A DNA stretch of 64,000 nucleotides, taken from NCBI RefSeq assembly GCF_000622245.1, contig NZ_KK211416.1:1-64000 (forward strand). Direction: 5' to 3'. Positions 44,084-54,001 of this stretch are shown here, piece after piece (the first letter of the stretch is position 1; each line of letters starts with the position of its first letter). The notes under the pieces were generated by a model that made no database searches, was not told where the DNA came from, and was given only the letters and a program-made list of their open reading frames with translations. The position numbers and the translations under genes were made by a program. The stretch is from Fusobacterium perfoetens ATCC 29250. Lineage in GTDB: Bacteria; Fusobacteriota; Fusobacteriia; Fusobacteriales; Fusobacteriaceae.

Positions 44084-46165
44084 ATGAAAAACTATACTAC
44101 TGATCAAATTAGAAATGTAAGCTTTTTAGGACACAGAGGCTCAGGAAAAACTTCACTTGTTGAAGCACTTTTATATAGAGCCAAAGTTGTTGCAAAACCT
44201 GGTGTTATTGAAAAAGGAAATACTTTATCAGATTATGATGATGAAGAAATAACAAGACAATTTTCAATAAATACTTCTGTTATATCTTTAGATTATCAAG
44301 ATAAAATTTATAATATTTTGGATACTCCAGGATATGCAGATTTTAGAGGAGAAGTTTTATCAGCTTTAACTGTTTCTGAAGGAGCTGTTATTGTTATAGA
44401 TGCTAGTGCTGGAATAGAAGTTGGAACAGAAAAAGCTTGGAGATTGTTAGAAGAAAGAAATATACCAAGAATAATATTTATTAATAAAATGGATAAAGGA
44501 GCTATAAATTATAAAAAAATTCTTACTGAATTAAAAGAAAAATTTGGTAAAAAAATTGCTCCATTCTGTATCCCTTTAGGAGAAGGAGAAGAATTTAAGG
44601 GATTTATAAACGTTGTAGAAAATAAATGTAGAATCTTTACAGGAGATTTATGTGAAGATAGACCTTTAGTAGAACATGAAGATTTTGAAAGTGTAAAAAA
44701 TCTTCTTGTAGAAGCTGTAGCTGAAACAAGTGAAGAAGCTATGGAAAAATTCTTTAATGGGGAAGAATTTACTCATGATGAAATACAACAAGGACTTCGT
44801 AAAGGAGTTGTAAATGGAGATGTAGTTCCAGTAGTTGTAGGTTCTGCTATTGGAGGAATAGGATTCCAAACTTTATTTGAAATGATATATGATTATATGC
44901 CTACTCCTGTTGAATCAAAAGGTGGAGAAGTTTTAGGAATAAATCCAGATACTAAAGAGGAAATAATAAGAAAAGTTGACATGCAAGAGCCATTTTCAGC
45001 TTTTGTATTTAAAACTATAGTTGACCCATTTATTGGAAAAATATCTTTATTTAAGGTTAATTCTGGAATAGCTACAAAAGATGTAGAAGTTTTAAATGCT
45101 AGTCAAAATAAAAAAGAAAAATTAAGTAACCTTTATTTTGTAAGAGGTATAAAACAAAGAGATACAGAAAGAGTAGTGGCTGGAGATATAGCTGCTACTA
45201 CAAAACTTACATATACAAAAACAGGTGATACTTTATGTGATAAAAATAGTCCAATAGTTTATGAACAAATGAAATTCCCAAGACCTTGTATATTTATGAA
45301 TGTAATACCTACAAAAAAATCTGATGATGAAAAAATAAGTACTTGTCTTCAAAAGTTATCTGAAGAAGATCCAACTTTAAAAGTTATAAGAAATTCTGAA
45401 ACTAAAGAATTGTTAATTGGTGGTCAAGGAAAAACTCATCTTGAAATAGTTTTAAGTAAATTATTTAATAAATTCCAAGTACAAGCAACTTTATCTAAAC
45501 CAAAAGTAGCTTATAGAGAAACTATTAGAAAAGAAGTTTCAGTACAAGGAAAACATAAAAAACAGTCTGGTGGAGCTGGACAATATGGAGATGTATTTAT
45601 TAAATTTGAACCATTGTATGATAAAGAATATGAATTTGTAGATAATATCAAAGGTGGAGTTGTACCAAAACAATATTTACCAGCAGTAGAAAAAGGATTA
45701 CATGAAGCTGCACTTAAAGGACCTTTAGCAGGATATCCTGTTATAAACTTTAAAGCAACATTATTTGATGGATCTTATCACCCAGTAGATTCTAATGAAA
45801 TTTCATTTAAACAGGCAGCAATTCTTGCTTTTAGAAAGGCTATGGAAAGTGGAGCATCACCAGTATTGTTAGAGCCAATTGTAAAAATGGAAATAATAGT
45901 TCCTGAAGAATATACAGGAGATGTAATGGGAGATATGAATAAAAGAAGAGGTAAAATTTTAGGAATAGACCCATTAACTTATGGAGAACAAAAAATTTCT
46001 GTTGAGGTTCCACAAAAAGAAGTACTAGAATATGCTATTGATTTAAAAGCTATGACTCAATCTAAAGGAAGATTTGAATTTGAATTTTTAAAATATGATT
46101 ATGTACCAAATGAGGTAGCAGATAAGGTTATTGAAGAAGTTAAAAAAGATAAAGAAGAAAAATAG
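44084..46165 (+). CDS. Elongation factor G-like GTPase (EF-G2 type)
   Basis: A 693-residue five-domain translational GTPase. G motifs are GHRGSGKTSL (about 17-26), DTPGYADF (about 85-92) and NKMDK. The switch I RGITI of canonical EF-G is replaced here by TRQFSI, as seen in the EF-G2/FusB-like branch found beside normal EF-G in many bacteria. Domain IV and V signatures are present (RRGKILG in domain V). There are no str-operon neighbours, which also argues for the paralogue rather than the housekeeping fusA. A strong AGGAGGGG site precedes the ATG. A terminator follows. Confidence 0.85.
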   Translation: MKNYTTDQIRNVSFLGHRGSGKTSLVEALLYRAKVVAKPGVIEKGNTLSDYDDEEITRQFSINTSVISLDYQDKIYNILDTPGYADFRGEVLSALTVSEGAVIVIDASAGIEVGTEKAWRLLEERNIPRIIFINKMDKGAINYKKILTELKEKFGKKIAPFCIPLGEGEEFKGFINVVENKCRIFTGDLCEDRPLVEHEDFESVKNLLVEAVAETSEEAMEKFFNGEEFTHDEIQQGLRKGVVNGDVVPVVVGSAIGGIGFQTLFEMIYDYMPTPVESKGGEVLGINPDTKEEIIRKVDMQEPFSAFVFKTIVDPFIGKISLFKVNSGIATKDVEVLNASQNKKEKLSNLYFVRGIKQRDTERVVAGDIAATTKLTYTKTGDTLCDKNSPIVYEQMKFPRPCIFMNVIPTKKSDDEKISTCLQKLSEEDPTLKVIRNSETKELLIGGQGKTHLEIVLSKLFNKFQVQATLSKPKVAYRETIRKEVSVQGKHKKQSGGAGQYGDVFIKFEPLYDKEYEFVDNIKGGVVPKQYLPAVEKGLHEAALKGPLAGYPVINFKATLFDGSYHPVDSNEISFKQAAILAFRKAMESGASPVLLEPIVKMEIIVPEEYTGDVMGDMNKRRGKILGIDPLTYGEQKISVEVPQKEVLEYAIDLKAMTQSKGRFEFEFLKYDYVPNEVADKVIEEVKKDKEEK

Positions 46166-46184
46166 TATCATAGTATAACCTCAA

Positions 46185-46227
46185 GAAGAGAGACTTATAG
46201 AGAAATCTGAAGGTCTCTCTTTTATTA
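46185..46227 (+). terminator. Terminator after the EF-G-like gene
   Basis: AGAGAGAC (46187-46194) pairs with GTCTCTCT (46213-46220) followed by TTTATT. Confidence 0.82.
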
Positions 46228-46240
46228 ATAAAAAGTGAAA

Positions 46241-46324
46241 TAAAAAAAGTAATGTTATCAATGCGGGCGAGACATAGATAACATTACTTATGTAGGGAGT
46301 ATGGGGTTTTGAATTATCCCTTAT
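46241..46324 (-). ncRNA. Candidate small RNA in the 46166-46528 gap
   Basis: The 363-base gap holds no ORF. On the minus strand there is a TATAAT (46336-46331). The RNA would start near 46324, form a 5' hairpin (AGGGA at 46321-46317 with TCCCT at 46298-46294, C-rich loop ACCCC), and end in a perfect 13-bp stem (46277-46289 with 46247-46259) around a GC-rich 17-base loop (46260-46276). A TTTTTTTA run follows, so the second stem is a terminator. The local GC content of the loop and CCCC/CUCCC stretches stands out from the AT-rich surroundings. Nothing is transcribed in phase downstream, so it is probably a free-standing sRNA. The rest of the gap, 46340-46528, holds only the region before the next gene. 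Confidence 0.5.
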
Positions 46325-46528
46325 GAAATAATTATATCATATAATAAAAAAAAAAGTACAGTATTATTTTGAAAAAAGTACACTTTTGAATAAAAAAATA
46401 TATATTAGTGCATCATTTCAAAACTATAATGTCTGAAAATTATAAAAATGTTTTAATAAAAATATATAATAAAGATAAAAAAATATGTTATAATTTAAAT
46501 ATAAGTTAAATGAATAGAGGAGGGAAAA

Positions 46529-47722
46529 ATGAAATATAATTTTGATGAAATAATTAAACGTGGAAAAAGAAATTCTATAAAATGGAATAGTAAATATTAT
46601 AAGGCTATGTTTAATAATCATGAAGATTTACTTTCTATGTGGGTAGCAGATATGGATTTTAGAGTATCTGATGGAATACAAAATAGATTAAAAAAACTTA
46701 TAGATCATGGAATATATGGATATGGAGCAATAGATGATGAATATTATGAGGCAATCATAAGATGGAATAAACTTAGAAATGGTTGGGATATTCCTAAAGA
46801 AGCTATATGTCATACTCCGGGAGTAGTACCAGCTATAAATTATATTTTACAAACTTATACAAAAGAAAAGGATAGTGTAATGATATTTACTCCAGTTTAT
46901 GGACCTTTTAAAAGAAGTATTATAAATAATAAAAGAACTGTAGTAACATGCCCATTATTAAAAGATGAAAATAATAATTATAATTTAGATTTTCAAAAAA
47001 TGGAAATGTTAATAAAAGAAAAAGATGTTAAAATGATAATCTTCTGTTCTCCTCATAATCCTATTGGGAGAGTATGGAGAAAAGAAGAAATAGAGAAAGT
47101 AGCAGATATTTGTTTAAATAATAAAGTTTTAATGATATGTGATGAAATTCATTCTGATTTAATTTTTGGAGATAATAAATTTGTCTCTTATGGAAATTTA
47201 GATGAGAAATATTTAGAAAATGGAATTATCTGTAATGCTGTAAGTAAAACTTTTAATCTAGCAGGAATGCAAGTATCTAATATAATTATTCACAATGTTG
47301 TATTGAGAGAAAAATATAAACAAACCTTGGCTCTTTATAATATTGGAGCACCAAATGCTTTTGCCATTGAAGCTGTAAAAGGGGCTTATTTAGAAAGTGA
47401 TGAATGGTATGAAGAAATGAAAGAATATATTTATAGTAATATGGTGTTTGCAAAAGAATATATTGATAAGAACTTACCTAAATTAAAATATAATATACCT
47501 CAAGGAACATATTTAGGATGGATAGATTTTAATGCTTATAACTTATATGGAAAAGATATGGAAGATGCTTTTGAAGAGCAAATTAAAGTAGGAATTGATT
47601 ATGGTCATTGGTTTGGAGAAGAAGGAAAAGGATTTATAAGAATGAATTTTGCTTGTCCTAGAGAGGTTGTAGTAGAAGCTTTAACTAGAATAAAAAAATA
47701 TATAGATAATATTGAAAAATAA
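46529..47722 (+). CDS. PatB/MalY-type PLP C-S lyase (cystathionine beta-lyase)
   Basis: A 397-residue aminotransferase fold type I enzyme of the MalY/PatB group. It has MWVADMDF and YGYGAIDDEYYEAI in the N-terminal part, NPIGRVW near residue 175, and the PLP Lys in AVSKTFNLAGMQ near 245. These enzymes cleave cystathionine or cysteine and release pyruvate, ammonia and a thiol or H2S; H2S production is typical for fusobacteria. A PLP aminotransferase role is an alternative. GGAGGG precedes the ATG by 6 bases. TATAAT at 46489-46494 has no clear -35. A terminator follows at 47745-47802. Confidence 0.88.
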   Translation: MKYNFDEIIKRGKRNSIKWNSKYYKAMFNNHEDLLSMWVADMDFRVSDGIQNRLKKLIDHGIYGYGAIDDEYYEAIIRWNKLRNGWDIPKEAICHTPGVVPAINYILQTYTKEKDSVMIFTPVYGPFKRSIINNKRTVVTCPLLKDENNNYNLDFQKMEMLIKEKDVKMIIFCSPHNPIGRVWRKEEIEKVADICLNNKVLMICDEIHSDLIFGDNKFVSYGNLDEKYLENGIICNAVSKTFNLAGMQVSNIIIHNVVLREKYKQTLALYNIGAPNAFAIEAVKGAYLESDEWYEEMKEYIYSNMVFAKEYIDKNLPKLKYNIPQGTYLGWIDFNAYNLYGKDMEDAFEEQIKVGIDYGHWFGEEGKGFIRMNFACPREVVVEALTRIKKYIDNIEK

Positions 47723-47744
47723 TAAAATTTTGTAAGAAATAAAA

Positions 47745-47802
47745 AAAATAAGGGATATCACATTTTCTAACAAAGAATTTGTGAAATCCCTTATTTATTA
47801 TT
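47745..47802. terminator. Bidirectional terminator
   Basis: AATAAGGGAT (47747-47756) pairs with ATCCCTTATT (47786-47795), with a smaller internal hairpin. It separates the convergent PatB and GH13 genes. Confidence 0.85.
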
Positions 47803-47844
47803 TTAATTAAAAATTTATATGCTTCTTTTTTATTTATAAATTTT

Positions 47845-49899
47845 TTATAAACTACAAATATCTGTATTTGAAATAACTAAAAATCCTAAATCTTTTATAT
47901 TAAAAGTCAATTTTCTACAAGCTGGAATATTTCTTTTTCCATCAGTTAATTCATATATAAATTTACATTTTTTAACAGATGGAATATCGTCAAAATTAGA
48001 AAAATCTATATCTATATCAAATGATGTAAGGGGATTTCTACTAATTATAACTATGATAAAGTTATCCATTCCTCTATTTTTTCCAAATTGGTCAACTCCA
48101 TTATCTAAGAAACGAATATATCCATAAATATCTTCATTTAGATAAAACTGTCTAAAATCTCCAGTAGAAAGTAAGGAGTGTTTATTTCTCATTCTTGTTA
48201 AAAATTTATACCAAGATAAAATTTCTTGATTCTCTCTACCCCAAGGATAAGTTCTACGATTATCAGGGTCTTTTCCACCTCTCAAACCAACTTCATCTCC
48301 ATAATAAATAAGAGGAACTCCTGGGAATGTAAGTTGTACAAGGCTAAATAATTTCAATAAATCAAGACCTAATTTTTTTACTAAGTCATCTTTCATAATT
48401 AATTTATCTTTATGAAGTCCTCTTTTATAAAGATAATCTTGCATGAACTTTCCTATATCTTCACAAACAGATAATATTCTTTCAACATCATGGCTTCCAA
48501 TAATATTAGTCAAAGCATAAAAATTTTCTTTTGGATAATTTTCTCTTAAATTCATAAATAATTTACAGACTTTTTCAGCATTTCCTTTATTATAAAAGAA
48601 GTCTAAAAGAATTTTTTTGAATGGGTAATTTGTTACAGTATCCAATTCTTCTCCACACATGTATTCTCTTCTTTGGTTATAACTAATTTTATTAGTTGCA
48701 TCTTCCCAAACTTCTCCAAGAAGAATAGATTCTTTATCTATTTCGTGACATCTTTTTCTTAAAATTTTTAAAAATTCTCCTGGTAATTCATCAGCAACAT
48801 CTAAACGCCAACCTTTTATACCAACACCCAACCATTTGGCTACTACGCTATCTTCATCTCTTATAATATAATCTAAAAAACTAGGATTTAATTCATTTAC
48901 ACAAGGCAAATCATCATTTCCCCACCATGAAACATATTCATTTGGATAATTTTTAAAGGTATACCAATCATAATATGGTGAACCTACAGAATTATAAGCT
49001 CCTACTGAATCATAATGATTAAATCTATTAAAATATTTACTATCCCTACCTGTGTGACTAAATACTCCGTCTAGTATAACATTGATATTATTTTCTTTTA
49101 AAGTAGTTATTAAACTATTAAAATCTTCTTCTGTTCCTAATATAGAATCTACTTTTTTATAATCGCCAGTATCATATCTATGATTACTAGCAGCTTGGAA
49201 AATTGGGTTTAAATATATTAAATTTATTCCTAACTCTTTAAAGTAATCTATTTTCTTTTCTATTCCTTTAAAATTTCCGCCAAAAAAGTCCCAACGAAGA
49301 ATTTCTCCTTGAGCTCCCTTTATATAAATGGGAGTATCGTACCAATTTCCATAGATAAAAGTATTCTCTTTTTGTGCTGACAAATTTCCATAAGGGTTTC
49401 CATTAAAAAATCTATCTGGAAAAATCTGATAGATAATGGATTCTTTATACCAATCAGGTGTCTTACTATCTGGATAAAAAGTTGTCATTTGATAACTACG
49501 AGGATTATTAGAATAAACTTGACCGATTCCACCTAGTCCATCATAATTATTTCCATAATATTTGAATTCACCATTTTTTAAAATAATTTCAAAGTAATAA
49601 AAAACAAGTCTAGGCTTATCTTCAACTTTATAAGTGTATGTGTATATATCATCAGGTTCTCCTAGATTTTTTTTACATGTCATATGATATCTATATTCTC
49701 TTGGAGGTTGAGATATATCTAAATTATCTATAAAAAAATGGATAAATACAGAATCTATCATAGCTTTTTCATTTATTTTTATATTAAAAGTAACTGACTC
49801 ATTACAAGGAGCAGCACCAAAAATAGACTTATAATTTGTATCTTGTGAGTTAAAAAATATATAATTATCATCCCAAGCTAAATTTAAAAGTTCTACCAT
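47845..49899 (-). CDS. Glycoside hydrolase family 13 enzyme (neopullulanase/maltogenic type)
   Basis: A 684-residue alpha-amylase superfamily enzyme. Residues about 1-150 are an N-terminal beta-sandwich domain typical of the GH13_20 group. The catalytic barrel (about 155-590) has conserved region I DGVFSHTG, the nucleophile Asp in GWRLDVADE, the acid/base Glu in LLGEVWED, and the transition-state Asp in IIGSHDVERI. No signal peptide is seen, so it acts on internal maltodextrin or glycogen fragments. It degrades alpha-1,4 (and possibly alpha-1,6) glucans or cyclodextrins. Single gene with GGGGG upstream of the ATG. Confidence 0.9.
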   Translation of the reverse strand: MVELLNLAWDDNYIFFNSQDTNYKSIFGAAPCNESVTFNIKINEKAMIDSVFIHFFIDNLDISQPPREYRYHMTCKKNLGEPDDIYTYTYKVEDKPRLVFYYFEIILKNGEFKYYGNNYDGLGGIGQVYSNNPRSYQMTTFYPDSKTPDWYKESIIYQIFPDRFFNGNPYGNLSAQKENTFIYGNWYDTPIYIKGAQGEILRWDFFGGNFKGIEKKIDYFKELGINLIYLNPIFQAASNHRYDTGDYKKVDSILGTEEDFNSLITTLKENNINVILDGVFSHTGRDSKYFNRFNHYDSVGAYNSVGSPYYDWYTFKNYPNEYVSWWGNDDLPCVNELNPSFLDYIIRDEDSVVAKWLGVGIKGWRLDVADELPGEFLKILRKRCHEIDKESILLGEVWEDATNKISYNQRREYMCGEELDTVTNYPFKKILLDFFYNKGNAEKVCKLFMNLRENYPKENFYALTNIIGSHDVERILSVCEDIGKFMQDYLYKRGLHKDKLIMKDDLVKKLGLDLLKLFSLVQLTFPGVPLIYYGDEVGLRGGKDPDNRRTYPWGRENQEILSWYKFLTRMRNKHSLLSTGDFRQFYLNEDIYGYIRFLDNGVDQFGKNRGMDNFIIVIISRNPLTSFDIDIDFSNFDDIPSVKKCKFIYELTDGKRNIPACRKLTFNIKDLGFLVISNTDICSL

Positions 49900-50017
49900 A
49901 GTTATTCCCCCTTAATTATATGTAATTTTATATAGTTATATTATAAAATAAATTTTTTAAAATGTATATAAAAAAATTAATAAACTATTAAAATAATGTT
50001 ATATAATTTTCTTAATA

Positions 50018-50057
50018 AAAATAAGAGGTTATTGTGTTTTTTACAATAACCTCTTTA
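50018..50057 (-). terminator. Terminator after the pyrophosphatase gene
   Basis: AAGAGGTTATTGT (50023-50035) pairs with ACAATAACCTCTT (50043-50055). The minus strand runs into TATTTTTAT. Confidence 0.85.
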
Positions 50058-50082
50058 CTATTTTATCTTAAAATTATATTTT

Positions 50083-51699
50083 TTAATCAAGAGTTTGGCT
50101 AGTAACCATAAGAACAGGAACTACTTGTTTCTTTCTAGAAATAATTCCATTAAGCCATACAATATTATTTTCTAGTTTTACATCAAAAGCTTTTTCTACT
50201 AAATTTTGTTTTTCTCCTACGGCTAAGAAATAAGAACCAGACTTAATAATATCTGTAATTATTAATATTGATAGAGAATAATCATGAATTTCATTATTGA
50301 CATTCATTATATCTTCAAAATCTTTTTTCTTTTCTAAAATACCTTCAATGTCTACAGTATTTATTTGAGATATAGAAATTTTTACTCCATTCATTGTAAA
50401 TTCTTTCATATCTATAGATAAGATATCTTGTGAAGTCATATTTTTTAATGAAGTTCCAGCTATTAACATCTTCATTCCATAAGCTTCAAAATCAGTTTCT
50501 CCACAAAGTTTTGAAAGCTCTTTTACAGCTTCAATATCTTTAGTTGTACAAGTAGGTGACTTAAAAAGAAGTGTATCTGAAAGAATAGCACTCATCATAA
50601 GTCCAGCCATTTCTTTAGATGGTGTAATTCTAGCAGCTTTATATAAATCATAGATGATTGTAGAAGTACATCCAACTATTTCAGCATTTATTTGTACAGG
50701 TTCATCTGTTATAAAGTTTCCAAATTTATGATGGTCAACTACTTGAAGAATTTTTGCATCTTGTAATCCATCTACAGATTGTTCTTTTTCATTGTGGTCC
50801 ACTAAAATAACTTTTTTTCTTGTGAAGTTAATTAAATTTTTAGTTCTAATAGTTCCATAAACTGTTCCATCTTTTTTTGTAACAGGGAAATTTGTTTGTG
50901 TTGCTTCTTTCATAATATCTCTTATATCATGTAAAAATTCATCTATTTTAAAAGAATAAAATTTTTCTTTTGGAATGATAGACGAAACAGAAAGAGATTG
51001 ACTTATAAGGCTTATAATCTTAAATAGATTTGAATGAACTCTCATAATAGCACACTCAGAAGTTACTCTTGGGCTTATAAAATCTTCTTCACTACAAGAA
51101 ACTATAATGACTTTAGCTCCTGCTTTTATAGACCTATCAATTCCATCAGCTATATAAGTTGTAACAACTATATCTCCTGGTAAAACCTCATCAAGTTCTG
51201 AAACTGATTTTAAATTTCCTTGAATAATTCCAGAAGGATAGTTTCCACTTACAATTTCACCTTTTAATACATTCATTAAGTTTTCATAAGTCGTAGTATA
51301 TTTACTAAATAAATCTGAATGCTCTAAGTTAAGATAAGTATTAGCTATATCTGATACATGTAATAAACCTTTTAATTGTCTATTTTCATCAATTACAGGT
51401 AAGCTTGAAAAGTTTTCTTTAGTCATGATATCTAAAGCACCTTTTAAAGAATCATTAATAGATAAAACTTTTTTTTCTACTCTTGTTAAGTCAGAAATTT
51501 GTGCGCTAACTGTAGATAAAAATTTAGGTTTTTCTATATTAAAATAATCTAGTACAAAATTTGTTTCATTATTAGTTTCACCTAATCTACAAGGGACTGC
51601 TTCTTCTCCAAGTTGATTTTTTAAATTTGCTAAAGCAATAGAAGAACATATAGAATCTGTATCAGGGTGCCTATGTCCAAAAACTAATATAGGGTCCAT
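50083..51699 (-). CDS. CBS/DRTGG-regulated family II inorganic pyrophosphatase
   Basis: A 538-residue Mn-dependent inorganic pyrophosphatase. The DHH domain is split by a regulatory insert: GHRHPDTDSICS starts the protein, CBS motif one follows near residue 65-120, a DRTGG domain near 125-230, a second CBS near 235-300, then VVDHHKFGNF near 325 and the DHHA2 domain to the end. It hydrolyses PPi and is regulated by adenine nucleotides through the CBS pair, as known for clostridial homologues. Single gene with AGGAGG upstream of the ATG; a terminator follows. Cytoplasmic. Confidence 0.94.
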   Translation of the reverse strand: MDPILVFGHRHPDTDSICSSIALANLKNQLGEEAVPCRLGETNNETNFVLDYFNIEKPKFLSTVSAQISDLTRVEKKVLSINDSLKGALDIMTKENFSSLPVIDENRQLKGLLHVSDIANTYLNLEHSDLFSKYTTTYENLMNVLKGEIVSGNYPSGIIQGNLKSVSELDEVLPGDIVVTTYIADGIDRSIKAGAKVIIVSCSEEDFISPRVTSECAIMRVHSNLFKIISLISQSLSVSSIIPKEKFYSFKIDEFLHDIRDIMKEATQTNFPVTKKDGTVYGTIRTKNLINFTRKKVILVDHNEKEQSVDGLQDAKILQVVDHHKFGNFITDEPVQINAEIVGCTSTIIYDLYKAARITPSKEMAGLMMSAILSDTLLFKSPTCTTKDIEAVKELSKLCGETDFEAYGMKMLIAGTSLKNMTSQDILSIDMKEFTMNGVKISISQINTVDIEGILEKKKDFEDIMNVNNEIHDYSLSILIITDIIKSGSYFLAVGEKQNLVEKAFDVKLENNIVWLNGIISRKKQVVPVLMVTSQTLD

Positions 51700-51834
51700 A
51701 AAAATCCTCCTTTATAATTTATCTCAATATATTAGTATTATAACCTATATTTTAAGAATGAGCAAATTATTTTAATAAAAAAGATTCTTTTCTAAATATA
51801 AGTAAAAACTAAAATTATAGTTAAATAAAAAAAT

Positions 51835-51863
51835 TTGTTATAATAGTTGAAATATGTTATACT
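51835..51863 (+). promoter_or_regulatory. Promoter of aroK
   Basis: TTGTTA at 51835-51840, 17-base spacer, TATACT at 51858-51863. Confidence 0.55.
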
Positions 51864-51882
51864 AGAAAATGGAAGGTGAAGT

Positions 51883-52398
51883 ATGAAAGAGAATATTGCA
51901 TTAATAGGCTTTATGGGTAGTGGGAAAACTACTGTAGGTAGAGCTTTAGCAAAAGCTTTAGAAATGAAATTTGTAGATATAGATAAAGAAATTGTAAAAC
52001 TTGAAAAAAGAAGTGTAGCTGAAATTTTTCAAGAAAATGGTGAAGAATATTTTAGAGAGCTTGAAAGAAAAATAATAGATAAAGAATCTAGAGATAATAA
52101 TATAGTTATTTCTACTGGCGGAGGAGTAATTATAGATAATGAAAATATAAAAAAATTAAAAAATACATCTTTTGTTGTATATCTTAACTGTGATATAGAT
52201 TGTATTTTTGAGAGAGTAAAAAATAAAAAACATAGGCCTCTTTTAAATGTTGATGACCCTTATAAAAAAATTGTAGAATTATATAATAAAAGAGAAATTC
52301 TTTATAAAATATCTTGTGATTTTAGTGTGGATATAAATAGTAACAGTTACCTTTATGATACTGTAGAGAAAATAAAAAACAAATATATCAATAGTTAG
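51883..52398 (+). CDS. aroK: Shikimate kinase
   Basis: A 171-residue P-loop kinase that phosphorylates shikimate at the 3-hydroxyl in the aromatic amino-acid pathway. Walker A GFMGSGKTTVG near residue 9, the shikimate-binding D-ID region (VDIDKEI), EEYFRELE, and STGGGVI are visible, with the RPLL lid region. Normal length. It is followed 13 bases later by an SDR gene on the same strand and is probably cotranscribed; no other aro gene is in the window. GGAAGGTG precedes the ATG. Confidence 0.95.
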   Translation: MKENIALIGFMGSGKTTVGRALAKALEMKFVDIDKEIVKLEKRSVAEIFQENGEEYFRELERKIIDKESRDNNIVISTGGGVIIDNENIKKLKNTSFVVYLNCDIDCIFERVKNKKHRPLLNVDDPYKKIVELYNKREILYKISCDFSVDINSNSYLYDTVEKIKNKYINS

Positions 52399-52411
52399 TA
52401 GGAGGAAGAAA

Positions 52412-53185
52412 ATGGGTAAATTAGAAGGAAAAAAAGTGTTTATTACTGGAGCAACAGCTGGTATTGGAAAAAGTTGTGCTATGAAGTTTGCTGATGAAAA
52501 GGCTCGTTTAATCCTAATGGTTAGAAATGAAGAAAAAGGAAAAAAATTAGTAGAAGAGATAAATATAAAATATCCTGAAGTAGAGGTAATTTTATTAATA
52601 GGAGATGTAAGAGATGGAAAAGTTTGTGAAGAACTTGTAAATTCACTACCAGAAGAATTAAAAGATATAGATATATTGGTAAATAATGCTGGATTAGCTA
52701 AAGGTTTAAATAAAGTTTATGAAAATTCTATTGAAGATATTAATACAATGATAGATACAAATATAAAGGGACTTTTATTTGTTACAAGAGTTATTGTACC
52801 TCTTATGGTAAAATACAATAAAGGGCATATTATAAATTTAGGTTCTGTAGCTGGAGTTAATGCTTATGCTGGAGGAGGAGTTTATTGTGCTACAAAAGCT
52901 GCTGTTAAATTTATATCTGATGCTTTAAGACTTGAACTTATAGAAACTCCAGTAAAAGTTACAAATATTCAACCAGGAATAGTAGAAACAGATTTTAGTT
53001 TAACAAGATTTAATGGAGATGTTGAAAAAGCAAAAAATGTTTATAAGGGAATTGAAGCTTTGACTCCAGATGATATAGCTGATATAATAGTTTCTACTGC
53101 TAGTTATCCAAATAGAGTGCAAGTATCAGAAGTAACTATTGTGGCTCAAAATCAAGCTGATAGTAGGGCTATTTATAAAAAATAG
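52412..53185 (+). CDS. Short-chain dehydrogenase/reductase (YdfG-like)
   Basis: A 257-residue Rossmann oxidoreductase. The NADP-binding TGATAGIG lies near residue 11, NNAG near 92, Ser in GSVAG near 146 and the catalytic YCATK near 159. The order and spacing fit the YdfG group, which acts on 3-hydroxy acids such as L-allo-threonine and serine, but specificity is not proven. AGGAGG precedes the ATG. Cotranscribed with aroK (13-base gap). Confidence 0.85.
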   Translation: MGKLEGKKVFITGATAGIGKSCAMKFADEKARLILMVRNEEKGKKLVEEINIKYPEVEVILLIGDVRDGKVCEELVNSLPEELKDIDILVNNAGLAKGLNKVYENSIEDINTMIDTNIKGLLFVTRVIVPLMVKYNKGHIINLGSVAGVNAYAGGGVYCATKAAVKFISDALRLELIETPVKVTNIQPGIVETDFSLTRFNGDVEKAKNVYKGIEALTPDDIADIIVSTASYPNRVQVSEVTIVAQNQADSRAIYKK

Positions 53186-53189
53186 AAAA

Positions 53190-53228
53190 AAATGAGGATG
53201 TTGAAATTCAACACCCTCTTTTTTATTT
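53190..53228. terminator. Bidirectional terminator
   Basis: GAGGATGTTGAA (53194-53205) pairs with TTCAACACCCTC (53207-53218, one mismatch), with A and T runs outside. It lies between the convergent SDR and potC genes. Confidence 0.8.
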
Positions 53229-54001
53229 TAATGAATAAAATATTTTTGTAATTTTGTTGTAGATAATGTAAGTACAATTGCAAATCCTATAAATAATACG
53301 GATAAAGCATTTATTACAGGAGATACCCCAATTCTTATCATAGAATAAATTCTAAGTGGTAATGTAGTAGAACCTGGTCCAGCTACAAAGAATGTTGCCA
53401 CAAAATCATCAAAAGATAGAGTAAAAGCAATTAAAAATCCAGAAATTATTGCTGGGATAAGAAGTGGTAATATTATTTTTTTCAAAGTTTGAAATTCTGT
53501 AGCTCCTAAATCATAGGAAGCTTCTACTAATGAATAATCAATTTCAGCTAATCTTGATAAAACTATAAAAAGAACAAATGGAATGTTAACTGTTGTATGA
53601 ACTATTATAATACTCATAAGTCCAAGTTGTAGTTTTACAGTTACAAATAATATTAATAATGAAACTCCCATAATTATTTCAGGAACAATTAATGGTAAAA
53701 ATACGATTATTTTTAAATATTTTTTAAATTTAAAATTATGCCAATGAAGTCCTATAGCTCCTAAAGTTCCAATGATTGTAGAAATTGAACTAGAAATTAG
53801 AGCTATGAACACACTATATCTAAAAGCTCTCCAAAGTTCATTAGAATAAAGGAAAAGCTCTTTATACCATCTTAAAGAAAAATTTTGCCATACCATAGCT
53901 TTACTATCATTAAAAGAATAAATTACTAAGACTATAAGTGGTAAATAGAAAAATATCATAGAAAATAAAAAGAAAAATAATGATGTTCTCCTTTTATCCA
54001 T
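53228..54001 (-). CDS. potC: Spermidine/putrescine ABC transporter permease PotC
   Basis: A 257-residue inner-membrane permease with six helices. The EAA loop near residue 165 reads EASYDLGATEFQTLKKIILP. It is the last of potA-potB-potC, overlapping potB by 8 bases. The importer takes up spermidine or putrescine. No periplasmic binding protein (potD) follows; the gene ends at a terminator. So the binding protein must be encoded elsewhere. Confidence 0.92.
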   Translation of the reverse strand: MDKRRTSLFFFLFSMIFFYLPLIVLVIYSFNDSKAMVWQNFSLRWYKELFLYSNELWRAFRYSVFIALISSSISTIIGTLGAIGLHWHNFKFKKYLKIIVFLPLIVPEIIMGVSLLILFVTVKLQLGLMSIIIVHTTVNIPFVLFIVLSRLAEIDYSLVEASYDLGATEFQTLKKIILPLLIPAIISGFLIAFTLSFDDFVATFFVAGPGSTTLPLRIYSMIRIGVSPVINALSVLFIGFAIVLTLSTTKLQKYFIH

